Positions 7,579 to 14,061 of a stretch of DNA of 14,061 nt are shown one piece after another. Positions within the stretch are counted from its first letter, which is position 1, and every line of letters begins with the position of its first letter. The stretch lies in contig CAWVWF010000086.1 of NCBI GenBank assembly GCA_963933885.1, forward strand, positions 1 through 14,061, in the 5' to 3' direction. Below the pieces are notes generated by a model. The model worked only from the letters and a program-made list of their open reading frames with translations. It searched no databases and had not been told where the DNA came from. The position numbers and the translations under genes are program-made. The stretch is from CAWVWF01 sp963933885. GTDB taxonomy: Bacteria > Bacteroidota > Bacteroidia > Flavobacteriales_C > GCA-002722245.

Positions 7579-8343
7579 TTAAACAGTTAACGCTTTTAAC
7601 AATTCAACAGGATATTCTATTTCAGATAAAAACAGACCACTTGCAGGTGCACTAAACGCAGCTGCCTTTCTGTCTTTCAACCTTATTATTTCTTTAAAAT
7701 CTTCAATCGATAATTTCCCTGTTCCAACTTCTACTATTGTTCCTACAACGGCTCTAACCATATTCCTTAGGAATCTATTCGCTTTAATATCTAATACAAT
7801 CTCATCTGTAGTTTCAGTGATATTAAACTCCATCACATCACAAATATTAGTCTTTGCATCCGTATGCAATTTTGCAAACGAAGTAAAGTCATCATGATCC
7901 AATAACATCGCCCCTGCCTCCTTCATTTTAGAAATATCTAGTTGCTGACTGTTATTATAAAACCAAACTTGGTTTACTTTAAAAGGATTCTTATGCTTTG
8001 AGATGTGGTAATGATACTTCCTTGAAGTTGCTGAAAATCTAGCATGAAAATCTTCATGAACTGGATACAATGCCTTAATTGATATCGAATTTGGAAGCAT
8101 TTTATTCAGCTTATACACCAACTGATGGCTATCATATTTTACTTCAACACCATCAAAATGTGCATAAAAGTCTGATGCATGAACACCTGTATCAGTTCTT
8201 CCACAACCAACAACATTAATTTTCTCACTAAATATTTTAGATAAGCAACTTTCTATTGATTCCTGAACAGAGATTGCATTAGGTTGAATTTGCCAACCAT
8301 GAAACTCAGAACCGTCATATGCTAATTTGATTAAATATCGCAT
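7579..8343 (-). CDS. truA: tRNA pseudouridine(38-40) synthase
   Basis: TruA converts uridines 38-40 of the tRNA anticodon stem-loop to pseudouridine in the cytoplasm. From the ATG at 8343 the product is 254 residues, normal for the family. The catalytic motif GRTDTGVHA is intact with Asp51. Further family signatures are SRKYHYHI in the middle and FLRNMVRAVVGTIVEVG near residues 190-206. The frame can be extended to a TTG at 8358, which would overlap the acyP end by 14 nt. The ATG at 8343 leaves a 1-nt gap after the acyP stop and gives the standard N terminus MRYLIKLAYDG, so I prefer it. It lies in the middle of acyP-truA-ABC exporter. Confidence 0.96.
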   Translation of the reverse strand: MRYLIKLAYDGSEFHGWQIQPNAISVQESIESCLSKIFSEKINVVGCGRTDTGVHASDFYAHFDGVEVKYDSHQLVYKLNKMLPNSISIKALYPVHEDFHARFSATSRKYHYHISKHKNPFKVNQVWFYNNSQQLDISKMKEAGAMLLDHDDFTSFAKLHTDAKTNICDVMEFNITETTDEIVLDIKANRFLRNMVRAVVGTIVEVGTGKLSIEDFKEIIRLKDRKAAAFSAPASGLFLSEIEYPVELLKALTV

Positions 8344-8344
8344 A

Positions 8345-8614
8345 TTATTGAATTTCAAAACTTTTGTAGTCTCTTAACTCAGAAGATTCAATATTAATCT
8401 TAGTTACTTTCGAAAGTGGACTTCCTTGATAACACCACTCTAAAAACAAATCAGTTTTCATTTGAGTAGCCTCGATTTCTATATAAACACTTCCATCACT
8501 TTGGTTTTTAGCAAACCCTTTAATACCATATTCAATAGCCATTTGCCTTGCAAAAGATCTAAAACCAACCTTTTGCACGCGACCAAAAACTTTTATGTTT
8601 AAATGAATATTCAT
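8345..8614 (-). CDS. acyP: Acylphosphatase
   Basis: This 89-residue protein has the size and pattern of acylphosphatases, small cytoplasmic enzymes that hydrolyse the carboxyl-phosphate bond of acyl phosphates. The phosphate-binding loop is GRVQKVGFR (11-19) with the catalytic Arg19, and the catalytic Asn is Asn37 in FAKNQSDGSV. The loop usually reads VQGV; here the Gly is Lys15. The essential Arg and Asn are kept, so activity is still expected. It is the first gene of a minus-strand operon, with truA 1 nt downstream. A TAnnTTTG element lies 8 nt before its ATG. No functional tie to truA or the exporter is evident beyond co-transcription. Confidence 0.9.
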   Translation of the reverse strand: MNIHLNIKVFGRVQKVGFRSFARQMAIEYGIKGFAKNQSDGSVYIEIEATQMKTDLFLEWCYQGSPLSKVTKINIESSELRDYKSFEIQ

Positions 8615-8622
8615 CGTTGAAA

Positions 8623-8630
8623 CAAATGTA
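8623..8630 (-). promoter_or_regulatory. Candidate -7 promoter element of acyP-truA-ABC operon
   Basis: Read on the minus strand, 8630 to 8623 is TACATTTG, an exact TAnnTTTG match ending 8 nt before the acyP ATG. No TTG is present at the normal -33 distance, only a T-run. The transcript would have almost no leader. Confidence 0.4.
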
Positions 8631-8680
8631 TTAATTTAGAAGCATAAAAAACTTACAGTTACGAGAATTTGATTAACAAA

Positions 8681-9172
8681 ATGACGAAAATTTTAATCTT
8701 ATCTGACACGCATTCTTTTCTAGATCCAAGAATTGTAAAACATATCAAATCTTCTAATCAAGTTTGGCATGCTGGAGATATTGGTTCTTTAGAAACAACG
8801 GATGAAATCTCTAAACTAAAATCATTAATTGCAGTCCATGGAAACATCGATGATCATTTAATTAAAAGAGAATTTCCGCTTAATCAAGTTTTTACTATTC
8901 ATGGGAAAAAGATTGTTATAACTCATATTGCTGGATACCCAAAAAGATACATCCCAAGAGCTTTAGAATTAATCAAAGAAGAAAACCCAGATTTGTTTAT
9001 CTGTGGACATTCTCATATTCTTAAAATCGTATATGATAAACAACATGATCATTTACACATAAACCCAGGAGCAATAGGAAACAAAGGTTTTCATACCATT
9101 CAAACAGCAATTAAACTAACAATTACCGAAGAAGGAAAATTTACAGATCTAGAAATAATTGAATTGACTTAA
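8681..9172 (+). CDS. Metallophosphoesterase, YfcE/MJ0936-like
   Basis: From the ATG at 8681 the protein has 163 residues, typical of the short YfcE-type calcineurin-like phosphodiesterases. All metal-ligand motifs are present in order: DTH (Asp9, His11), GD (Asp33), GN (Asn55), TH (His82) and GHSH (His110, His112). Family members are cytoplasmic and bind two divalent metals; E. coli YfcE acts on artificial phosphodiesters, and the natural substrate is generally unsettled. The frame can be read from a TTG at 8669, but that adds only four residues ahead of the usual MTKILILSDTH start, so ATG is chosen. It is divergent from acyP with 66 nt between the starts. A T-run follows its stop, without a clear hairpin. 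Confidence 0.93.
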   Translation: MTKILILSDTHSFLDPRIVKHIKSSNQVWHAGDIGSLETTDEISKLKSLIAVHGNIDDHLIKREFPLNQVFTIHGKKIVITHIAGYPKRYIPRALELIKEENPDLFICGHSHILKIVYDKQHDHLHINPGAIGNKGFHTIQTAIKLTITEEGKFTDLEIIELT

Positions 9173-9277
9173 TTTTTTTTAGCAGTAAGGTATTCGTAAA
9201 GTATCAATTCCATTTAGGCAAGTACCTGAAAATAAGCCTAATATTAAAGGCATTCAAAAAAAATATTAAGATTTTGA

Positions 9278-9718
9278 CTATCTAATACGATCAACACTCT
9301 TTACTAAATCATCATCTTTCTTAATTGCCTTTCCTGCAAGGAAGTTTAAAATCATTGCTACAGGTATTAAGAACACAACAAAACCTATAGATAAATCAGC
9401 TTTATCTATTGCCTCTAAATTCATATAAGACTTAGCTAAAAATACAATTTCAGCAATACCTAATAAAGCAGCCCCATTTGCCAGCTTCATTTGAAGTTTT
9501 CTATTCTTAAAAGCAACAATTGAAATAAAAGTTAGTCCAGCAATAAGAAAAGCCAAAGCCATTGTCTTTGCATTCCCTCCAATTTGAACACCGTCTAAAT
9601 TGTAAAGCCCTTCACTTGTTAAAACTTTAGAATTAAAAGTAAAGTAAGTTCCTAAACCAAATAATACTTGGATTCCTCCAGCAATTAATAAGTATATAGA
9701 TTGTATTCTTTGAATCAT
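9278..9718 (-). CDS. DUF4293 family membrane protein
   Basis: This 146-residue protein has four predicted membrane helices at about 6-25, 51-70, 78-97 and 110-129. It has the hallmarks of DUF4293: the N terminus MIQRIQSIYLLIAGG and the C-terminal tail DDDLVKSVDRIR. The function of the family is unknown. It is largely restricted to Bacteroidota and is commonly found beside rho, as here, where it is divergent from rho. It sits in the inner membrane, with the charged C-terminal tail probably cytoplasmic. The 105-nt gap to the convergent metallophosphoesterase holds no clear terminator. Confidence 0.85.
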   Translation of the reverse strand: MIQRIQSIYLLIAGGIQVLFGLGTYFTFNSKVLTSEGLYNLDGVQIGGNAKTMALAFLIAGLTFISIVAFKNRKLQMKLANGAALLGIAEIVFLAKSYMNLEAIDKADLSIGFVVFLIPVAMILNFLAGKAIKKDDDLVKSVDRIR

Positions 9719-9739
9719 GATCGTTTAATCTTTGAGCTA

Positions 9740-9747
9740 CAAAACTA
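9740..9747 (-). promoter_or_regulatory. Candidate -7 promoter element of the DUF4293 gene
   Basis: On the minus strand, 9747 to 9740 reads TAGTTTTG, an exact TAnnTTTG match 21 nt before the ATG. A TTG at 9762-9760 is only 12 nt away, too close for a normal -33. A small inverted repeat GTATCT/AGATAC (9754-9759 / 9768-9773) lies just upstream and could be an operator. The rest of the 219-nt gap to rho shows no confident rho promoter. Confidence 0.4.
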
Positions 9748-9937
9748 AAACATGTATCTCAAATACTAGATACTTTAAGTTAGAAACAATCTATATTGGA
9801 AAAATAATTTAATTATTTAAGGATAAAGAAGGAATTATTCATATCATTGTAACAACAAAGGTATTCTAGTTAATTCATACGGAATACACTATCAACGTTA
9901 TTTTACTTGACACAAGTTACACTTCAATTATATTTTA

Positions 9938-11695
9938 ATGTATAGCATTTTGGATTTGAACAAAAAGCTAGTTGCTGATTTACGTAAAATCGCAGCTACT
10001 TTAGGAACAGAAGGGCACGAGAAATTAAAAAAAGCCGATTTAATACAATTTATTTTAGATAATCAATCGAACGAATCTTCTTCAGTTGAATCTTCAAGTA
10101 ATACTGAAGAACCAAAGAAGAAACGAAAGCGAATGAGAGTCCCTAAAGAAGATAATAATTCTTCTGAAGACTCTGCTCCTGAACCAGAACCTGTTGTTGC
10201 TGAAGTTAAAATTGAAGCAGAACCTGAGGTTGTTGCTGAAGTTAAAGCAGAACCTGTTGAGGAAAAAATTGAAGAAGTTGCTAAAACGGAAGAAGCTACT
10301 GCATCTACTGAAGCTCCAAAAAAACTTACACCGTTAGAGAAATTTAACGCAGATAGAAAAGCAAGAGAAGACAAGAGAAAACAACAACGTGAACTTAGAA
10401 AGCAAAATCGCGACACAAAGGATGCTAGTCCTGTTGCTCAAGACGATGCTCCTACTCCTGCCGTTGCATCTCCTGAAGATACAACTCAGCAAGAAGATAT
10501 AGTACAAGAAGATAAACCACAAGAAGCGCCTAAACCTAGACCAGTTAACAGAGCTCCTAAAGAGCCTGAATTTAACTTTGATGGTATAATTGAAAGTGAA
10601 GGAGTTTTAGAATGTATGCCTGATGGATACGGTTTCTTAAGATCATCAGATTACCATTACCTTACTTCTCCTGATGATATTTATGTATCTCAGAATCAAA
10701 TAAAAATATTCGGTTTAAAAACTGGTGATACAGTTATTGGATCAATTAGACCTCCAAAAGAAGGAGAGAAATATTTCCCATTATTAAAGGTTAGTGAAAT
10801 AAATGGACAAGCTCCAGATGTTGCTAGAGACAGGGTTCCTTTTGATTATTTAACGCCACTTTTCCCTGAAGAAAAATTTACGCTTGTAAATGCTAAGAAC
10901 CAATCTATCTCTATGAGAATCCTAGATTTGTTCGCGCCTATCGGAAAAGGACAAAGAGGGTTGATTGTTTCTCAACCTAAATCGGGAAAAACAATGTTAT
11001 TAAAAGAGGTTGCTAACGCAATCGCTGAAAACCACCCTGAAGTTTATATGATCGTATTACTGATCGATGAACGTCCTGAGGAGGTTACAGATATGTCAAG
11101 ATCAGTAAATGCAGAAGTTGTTGCTTCTACATTTGATGAGCCAGCAGACAAACATGTTAAGGTTGCTAACTTAGTTTTAGAGAAAGCTAAGAGAATGACT
11201 GAATGTGGTCATGATGTAGTTATCTTATTAGATTCAATCACACGTTTGGCTAGAGCATACAATACTGTTTCTCCAGCTTCTGGAAAAGTACTTTCTGGAG
11301 GGGTTGATGCTAACGCATTACACAAACCGAAAAGATTCTTCGGAGCTGCTCGTAATATTGAAAACGGTGGTTCTTTAACTATTCTTGCTACTGCTCTTGT
11401 TGATACAGGATCAAAAATGGATGAAGTTATCTTTGAAGAATTTAAGGGAACTGGTAACATGGAATTAATGCTGGATAGAAAATTAGCTCAGAAGCGTTTA
11501 TATCCTGCTATCGACTTAAACCTTTCTTCTACGCGTAAGGATGATTTATTAATCGCACCACATGCTATCAAAAGGATTTGGGGATTAAGAAAGTTCTTAG
11601 CAGACATGACTCCTCAAGAGTCTATGGAATTCTTACAAGAAAGAATGCGTCACACAAAAAACAATGATGAGTTCTTAATATCAATGAATGGTTAA
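9938..11695 (+). CDS. rho: Transcription termination factor Rho with long low-complexity insert
   Basis: Rho is the hexameric RNA translocase that ends transcription of untranslated RNA. The 585-residue protein is about 165 residues longer than E. coli Rho. Residues 1-45 (MYSILDLNKKLVADLRKIA) are the Rho N-terminal helical domain. Residues about 46-210 are low-complexity, rich in Glu, Lys, Pro, Ala and Val, with a basic patch KKKRKRMRVPK near 62-72; this lies between the two halves of the RNA-binding region. The cold-shock-like RNA-binding domain starts at about 213 (NFDGIIESEGVLECMPDGYGF). The motor has Walker A QPKSGKT (346-352), Walker B VVILLDS with Asp432, and the R-loop region DTGSKMDEVIFEEFKGTGN. 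All core motifs are intact. Such inserts are common in Bacteroidota Rho. The ATG at 9938 gives the canonical N terminus. An intrinsic terminator follows at 11724. Confidence 0.98.
   Translation: MYSILDLNKKLVADLRKIAATLGTEGHEKLKKADLIQFILDNQSNESSSVESSSNTEEPKKKRKRMRVPKEDNNSSEDSAPEPEPVVAEVKIEAEPEVVAEVKAEPVEEKIEEVAKTEEATASTEAPKKLTPLEKFNADRKAREDKRKQQRELRKQNRDTKDASPVAQDDAPTPAVASPEDTTQQEDIVQEDKPQEAPKPRPVNRAPKEPEFNFDGIIESEGVLECMPDGYGFLRSSDYHYLTSPDDIYVSQNQIKIFGLKTGDTVIGSIRPPKEGEKYFPLLKVSEINGQAPDVARDRVPFDYLTPLFPEEKFTLVNAKNQSISMRILDLFAPIGKGQRGLIVSQPKSGKTMLLKEVANAIAENHPEVYMIVLLIDERPEEVTDMSRSVNAEVVASTFDEPADKHVKVANLVLEKAKRMTECGHDVVILLDSITRLARAYNTVSPASGKVLSGGVDANALHKPKRFFGAARNIENGGSLTILATALVDTGSKMDEVIFEEFKGTGNMELMLDRKLAQKRLYPAIDLNLSSTRKDDLLIAPHAIKRIWGLRKFLADMTPQESMEFLQERMRHTKNNDEFLISMNG
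10193..10246 (+). repeat. In-frame tandem repeat in the Rho insert
   Basis: The 18-mer encoding VVAEVK is identical at 10193-10210 and 10229-10246, a 36-bp (12-residue) period. The following residues (IEAEPE and AEPVEE) are similar in composition. The period suggests the low-complexity insert grew by local duplication. Confidence 0.75.
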
Positions 11696-11723
11696 TACTA
11701 TTTTATAAAAATAATAGAGCATT

Positions 11724-11768
11724 AAGCGATTAGAGTGTAAATTTGCACTTTAGTCGCTTTTTTATTTT
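11724..11768 (+). terminator. Intrinsic terminator after rho
   Basis: AAGCGATTAGAGTG (from 11724) pairs with CACTTTAGTCGCTT (to 11759). Only a few G-T wobbles interrupt the stem, and the T-rich run TTTTTTATTTT follows (11758-11768). The T-run ends 6 nt before the ATG of the next gene at 11775, so the terminator takes up nearly the whole gap. Confidence 0.85.
11738..11745 (+). promoter_or_regulatory. Candidate -7 element in the loop of the rho terminator
   Basis: TAAATTTG is an exact TAnnTTTG match at the apex of the terminator hairpin, 29 nt before the ATG of the membrane-protein gene. It would place a start point around 11751, inside the right arm of the stem. No TTG -33 is present at normal spacing, so confidence is limited. 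Confidence 0.4.
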
Positions 11769-11774
11769 AGAAAA

Positions 11775-12437
11775 ATGAAGAATTTAAAAATCATACCTGC
11801 AGTTGCTTTCGTTTTAATTTTCGCTTCTTATTTTGGGATTTACAACCAATACGCTGTTTCCTCTGAATTTGAAGATTTATCAATGAAAGAGAAGATTACA
11901 TATCTTGGTCTGGATGAAAATGATAAAATTAAAATCATCAACTTACCGCAAGATTCGGTTGCCGTTAAATCAGACTTCAGTGATTCTTCTAAAGTTATTC
12001 TAGGTGATCTTCCTTCAGAAACTTATGTTTCTTATCAAGGAATGAGTGAGCAAATCACAACAGTTAGTGAGTATATCTTTTACGCTAAACGATTTATACT
12101 AGCAGTATTCGTATTTGTGATGGCTTACATCTCCTACACTAAAAAACATAAGTTCAATGTTACTTTCCAGAAGATCCTTTTTGAAAATGTAACAAGCAGT
12201 TTTATATTCACATTATTCTCAATTGTAGCTTTCTTACTAACTCAAACTATAAGGGGAAATGTTGGATCAACTTCATACATGTTTCAAATGCTTCTTGGAG
12301 ATGCAGTTGAGACTTTAAAGTATGGTTTACTTTATTCTATTTTCATAGCTGGTTTCATCTACTTCGATCCACGTAATATCAACTGGTATCAAAAACGTGT
12401 TGAGCGAAAAAGAAAGCAAGAAGAAAAACAAGCTTAA
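11775..12437 (+). CDS. Unrecognised four-helix membrane protein
   Basis: I do not recognise this 220-residue protein. It has one N-terminal hydrophobic helix (about 4-22) acting as signal anchor. Next comes a polar region of about 80 residues (23-103), probably outside the membrane, then three more helices at about 104-121, 139-157 and 180-197. The highly basic tail after 205 (RVERKRKQEEKQ) is probably cytoplasmic by the positive-inside rule. There are no cysteines, no recognisable nucleotide- or metal-binding motifs and no enzyme signature. The ATG at 11775 lies directly after the rho terminator. The next gene, a BASS-family transporter, starts 12 nt after its stop, so a shared transcript and possibly a shared transport-related role are likely; that role is inference only. 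In layout it resembles DUF4199-type proteins, but the characteristic sequence is not seen. Confidence 0.75.
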   Translation: MKNLKIIPAVAFVLIFASYFGIYNQYAVSSEFEDLSMKEKITYLGLDENDKIKIINLPQDSVAVKSDFSDSSKVILGDLPSETYVSYQGMSEQITTVSEYIFYAKRFILAVFVFVMAYISYTKKHKFNVTFQKILFENVTSSFIFTLFSIVAFLLTQTIRGNVGSTSYMFQMLLGDAVETLKYGLLYSIFIAGFIYFDPRNINWYQKRVERKRKQEEKQA

Positions 12438-12449
12438 CATTATCATTCA

Positions 12450-13316
12450 ATGAATTTCTACTCCACTTACCTCCTACCAATTATATTATTTATAATAATG
12501 ATTGGGATTGGAATGAGCGCCAAACTAAAGGATTTTAAAACACTTGTTAAAAACCCTAAAGCTGGTTTAATTGGAATTACCTCTCAAGTTTTGCTATTAC
12601 CATGTTTAGGTTATGCTATTGGCTTGGCGTTAGAGTTATCACATATTCAAATGGTGGGTGTTTTACTAATCACACTTTGTCCTTCAGGTTCAGGATCTAA
12701 TATTATTAGTAAAATGGTTGGTGGTGATTTAGCTTTATCGGTTTCGTTAACTACCATTAGCAGTATCTTAAGTTTAATCATGCTTCCGCTTGTTTTAAAC
12801 TACTATATAGATTTAAACAATAATTCATTCACGAACGTTCACTTACCTATTCTAGACTCGTTAATTCAGATTTTCTTAACCTCTGTACTTCCTGTTTCAA
12901 TAGGTTTATTGATTAGTGAAAAAAAACCAAGCATTGCTGAAGTCGTTAAACCTACATTAAAATGGTTGTTACCAGGAATGTTATTTGTTGTTTTCTGCTT
13001 GATCTTTCTTTTTGAAAGTGGTAAAAACAACATCGAACAAATGGTGTACTTTTTCATTGTTGCATTCATATTAAATATATGTTCAATGCTGCTTGCTTTT
13101 GGTGTATCAAAGCTTTTCAAAATCAAGGAAGAACTTGCATTGTCAATTTCAATTGAGGGAGGATTAAAGAATAGTGCAATTGGTCTTTTTATCGCGCTTA
13201 ACATTCTTCATTCTGAAGTAGTAGCAAATATTTTAATTGCTTACGGAATGGTTAGCTTTTACACTACTTTTTTACTAAGTTTCGGAATTAAAAAACTGAC
13301 GATCAAAAAGGCTTAA
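12450..13316 (+). CDS. BASS-family transporter (bile acid:sodium symporter-like)
   Basis: The 288-residue protein is almost entirely hydrophobic, with about ten helices in the two-repeat layout of the bile acid:sodium symporter family. Motifs can be compared with the bacterial ASBT structures: Q46 in ITSQVLLLP matches the Na2-site glutamine; CPSGSGSN (77-84) with Ser83/Asn84, and Ser97 and Thr101 in DLALSVSLTT, match Na1-site residues; Glu236 in IEGGLKNSAIG matches the shared Glu. The position that is normally Gln in that last motif (E-x-G-x-Q-N) is Lys240 here. Family members carry organic anions such as bile acids, pantoate or keto acids with Na+; the substrate here is unknown. It lies between an unknown membrane protein 12 nt upstream and a small helical protein 2 nt downstream. 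Confidence 0.9.
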   Translation: MNFYSTYLLPIILFIIMIGIGMSAKLKDFKTLVKNPKAGLIGITSQVLLLPCLGYAIGLALELSHIQMVGVLLITLCPSGSGSNIISKMVGGDLALSVSLTTISSILSLIMLPLVLNYYIDLNNNSFTNVHLPILDSLIQIFLTSVLPVSIGLLISEKKPSIAEVVKPTLKWLLPGMLFVVFCLIFLFESGKNNIEQMVYFFIVAFILNICSMLLAFGVSKLFKIKEELALSISIEGGLKNSAIGLFIALNILHSEVVANILIAYGMVSFYTTFLLSFGIKKLTIKKA

Positions 13317-13318
13317 TT

Positions 13319-13795
13319 ATGAAAGCAGCTTCTTTAAAAGAAATAAAGGATGAATTAAAATCTAAATCTCCGGATGAGTTGTTAAACATTTGTCTGCATT
13401 TCTCTAAATTCAAAAAAGAGAATAAAGAGCTTTTAACTTATTTACTTTTCGAAGCCAACAACGAAAATGATTATATCGAAGAAGTAAAACATGAGATCAA
13501 GATTCAGTTTGAATCTTTAAATCAATCAACTTATTACTTGGTTAAAAAGAGTGTAAGAAAAGTGCTTAGGAATTGTAAGAAGTATATTCGTTATTCTAAG
13601 AAACCACAGACTGAAATTGAAATATTAATTTATTTCTGTTCTCAATTAATAGAACTTTCTGGTCAGCATTACAAGAATACTACCTTAATCACAATCTACT
13701 CTAAACAATTAGAAATGGTAAGGAAGAAAATCAAAACACTTCACGAAGATTTACAATACGACTATAACCTTATGCTCGAGGAGTTAGAGGAATAA
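13319..13795 (+). CDS. Hypothetical helical protein
   Basis: I cannot name this 158-residue protein with confidence. It is rich in Lys, Glu and Leu, predicted all-helical, with no signal peptide or membrane helix, so it is cytoplasmic. The start (MKAASLKEIKDELKSKSPDELLNICLHFSKFKKE) has the look of small Bacteroidota proteins of the DUF6155 type, but this is only a resemblance. A basic middle segment (about 76-96, KKSVRKVLRNCKKYIRY) could bind nucleic acid or acidic partners; that is inference. The ATG lies 2 nt after the transporter stop, so it is translationally linked to the operon. A clear terminator follows. Confidence 0.8.
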   Translation: MKAASLKEIKDELKSKSPDELLNICLHFSKFKKENKELLTYLLFEANNENDYIEEVKHEIKIQFESLNQSTYYLVKKSVRKVLRNCKKYIRYSKKPQTEIEILIYFCSQLIELSGQHYKNTTLITIYSKQLEMVRKKIKTLHEDLQYDYNLMLEELEE

Positions 13796-13815
13796 CATTC
13801 AGAATCTACTCCAAT

Positions 13816-13859
13816 AAAAAAGGGGCTAATAGTTAAAACTATTAGACCCTTTTGTTTTT
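13816..13859. terminator. Bidirectional intrinsic terminator between convergent genes
   Basis: GGGGCTAATAGTT (13822-13834) and AACTATTAGACCC (13837-13849) form a 13-position stem with one mismatch. It has an A-run on the left and T-runs on the right (13850-13859). It can serve the + strand operon and the minus-strand gene ending at 13874. Confidence 0.9.
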
Positions 13860-13873
13860 ATTAATTCTGTTTA

Positions 13874-14061
13874 TTATTTCAATACACTTACGTGTCCGTA
13901 GTAGGTTTTAAGAATTCCTTCTATGTTATCCCATACATTTAGTTTCCATACATACACATCCTCCTGAACATCGTTATTTGATTTTTGATCTGTTGCATCC
14001 CATGGCTGATATGGTGTTCCACTTTCCCAAATCAATTCTCCCCATCTGTTGAAGATCATAA
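13874..14061 (-). CDS. Secreted protein with T9SS type B (gliding-associated) C-terminal sorting domain (5' part missing)
   Basis: Only the last 62 codons are in the window; the frame is open to its right edge, and the Met at 14059 is internal. The visible part matches the end of the CHU_C / gliding-motility-associated domain: IFNRWGELIWES, a PWDATD turn, then DVYVWKLNVWD and the final GHVSVLK. This domain is the type B sorting signal that targets large adhesin-like proteins through the type IX secretion system to the cell surface. The remainder of the protein, and so its function, is outside the window. It ends toward a shared terminator at 13816-13859. Confidence 0.92.
   Translation of the reverse strand, partial: MIFNRWGELIWESGTPYQPWDATDQKSNNDVQEDVYVWKLNVWDNIEGILKTYYGHVSVLK

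Noticed and set aside
9214..9241. Inverted hexamers TTAGGC/GCCTAA between two convergent genes, as a possible terminator
   Set aside because: The loop is 16 nt, the stem only 6 bp, and there is no adjacent T-run on either strand.
9907..9934. TTGACA-N16-TATATT, resembling an E. coli sigma-70 promoter before rho
   Set aside because: The -10-like box ends 3 nt before the rho ATG, so a transcript from it would start inside the gene. Bacteroidota promoters use TAnnTTTG instead. Chance in AT-rich DNA is likely.
10063..10416. 117-codon open frame on the minus strand within rho
   Set aside because: It is a Ser-rich mirror of the low-complexity Glu/Lys/Ala codons of the Rho insert; no start context and no family resemblance.
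1..14061. tRNA, rRNA or riboswitch genes
   Set aside because: No cloverleaf-like or conserved rRNA segments were recognised in the intergenic stretches, and no known riboswitch core was seen upstream of ribBA.

Overview
The window is AT-rich bacterial chromosome and looks like Bacteroidota, probably Flavobacteriales. Several things point there: no Shine-Dalgarno-like sites before most starts; promoter-like TAnnTTTG elements; a fused ribBA; a Rho factor with a long low-complexity insert; a DUF4293 gene next to rho; a SusD-free, TlpA/DUF4369-type envelope thioredoxin; and, at the right edge, a C-terminal domain of the gliding-motility/T9SS type B sorting family. Family or genus cannot be fixed from this sequence alone.

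Layout. 1-2261: two adjacent family-4-type glycosyltransferases on the + strand, the first cut by the window edge, probably the tail of a surface polysaccharide locus. 2319-3584: ribBA (riboflavin synthesis) with its own recognisable promoter. 3718-5163: a secreted thioredoxin-fold protein, closed by a strong terminator at 5162-5200. 5201-5822: about 620 bases with no gene, most of it a 404-bp inverted-repeat element (5259-5662) with perfect 42-bp ends, diverged inner arms and several small hairpins. This is the most unusual thing in the window. 5823-8614: a tightly packed minus-strand operon acyP-truA-ABC exporter (1-nt gaps). 8681-9172: a divergent YfcE-like metallophosphoesterase. 9278-9718: DUF4293 membrane protein on the minus strand, divergent from rho (9938-11695). 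11775-13795: a compact + strand operon of an unrecognised four-helix membrane protein, a BASS-family (bile acid:sodium symporter-like) transporter and a small helical protein, ended by a terminator at 13816-13859. 13874-14061: the 3' end of a minus-strand gene for a large secreted protein with a type B T9SS sorting domain.

Most of the window is ordinary housekeeping and envelope genes. Three automatic-looking TTG starts (ribBA, truA, metallophosphoesterase) are better replaced by nearby ATGs. I did not find a clear new multi-gene defence or mobile system. The items most worth a second look are the inverted-repeat element, the promoter element lying inside the rho terminator hairpin, the lysine in the sodium-site motif of the BASS transporter, and the disordered insert of Rho.
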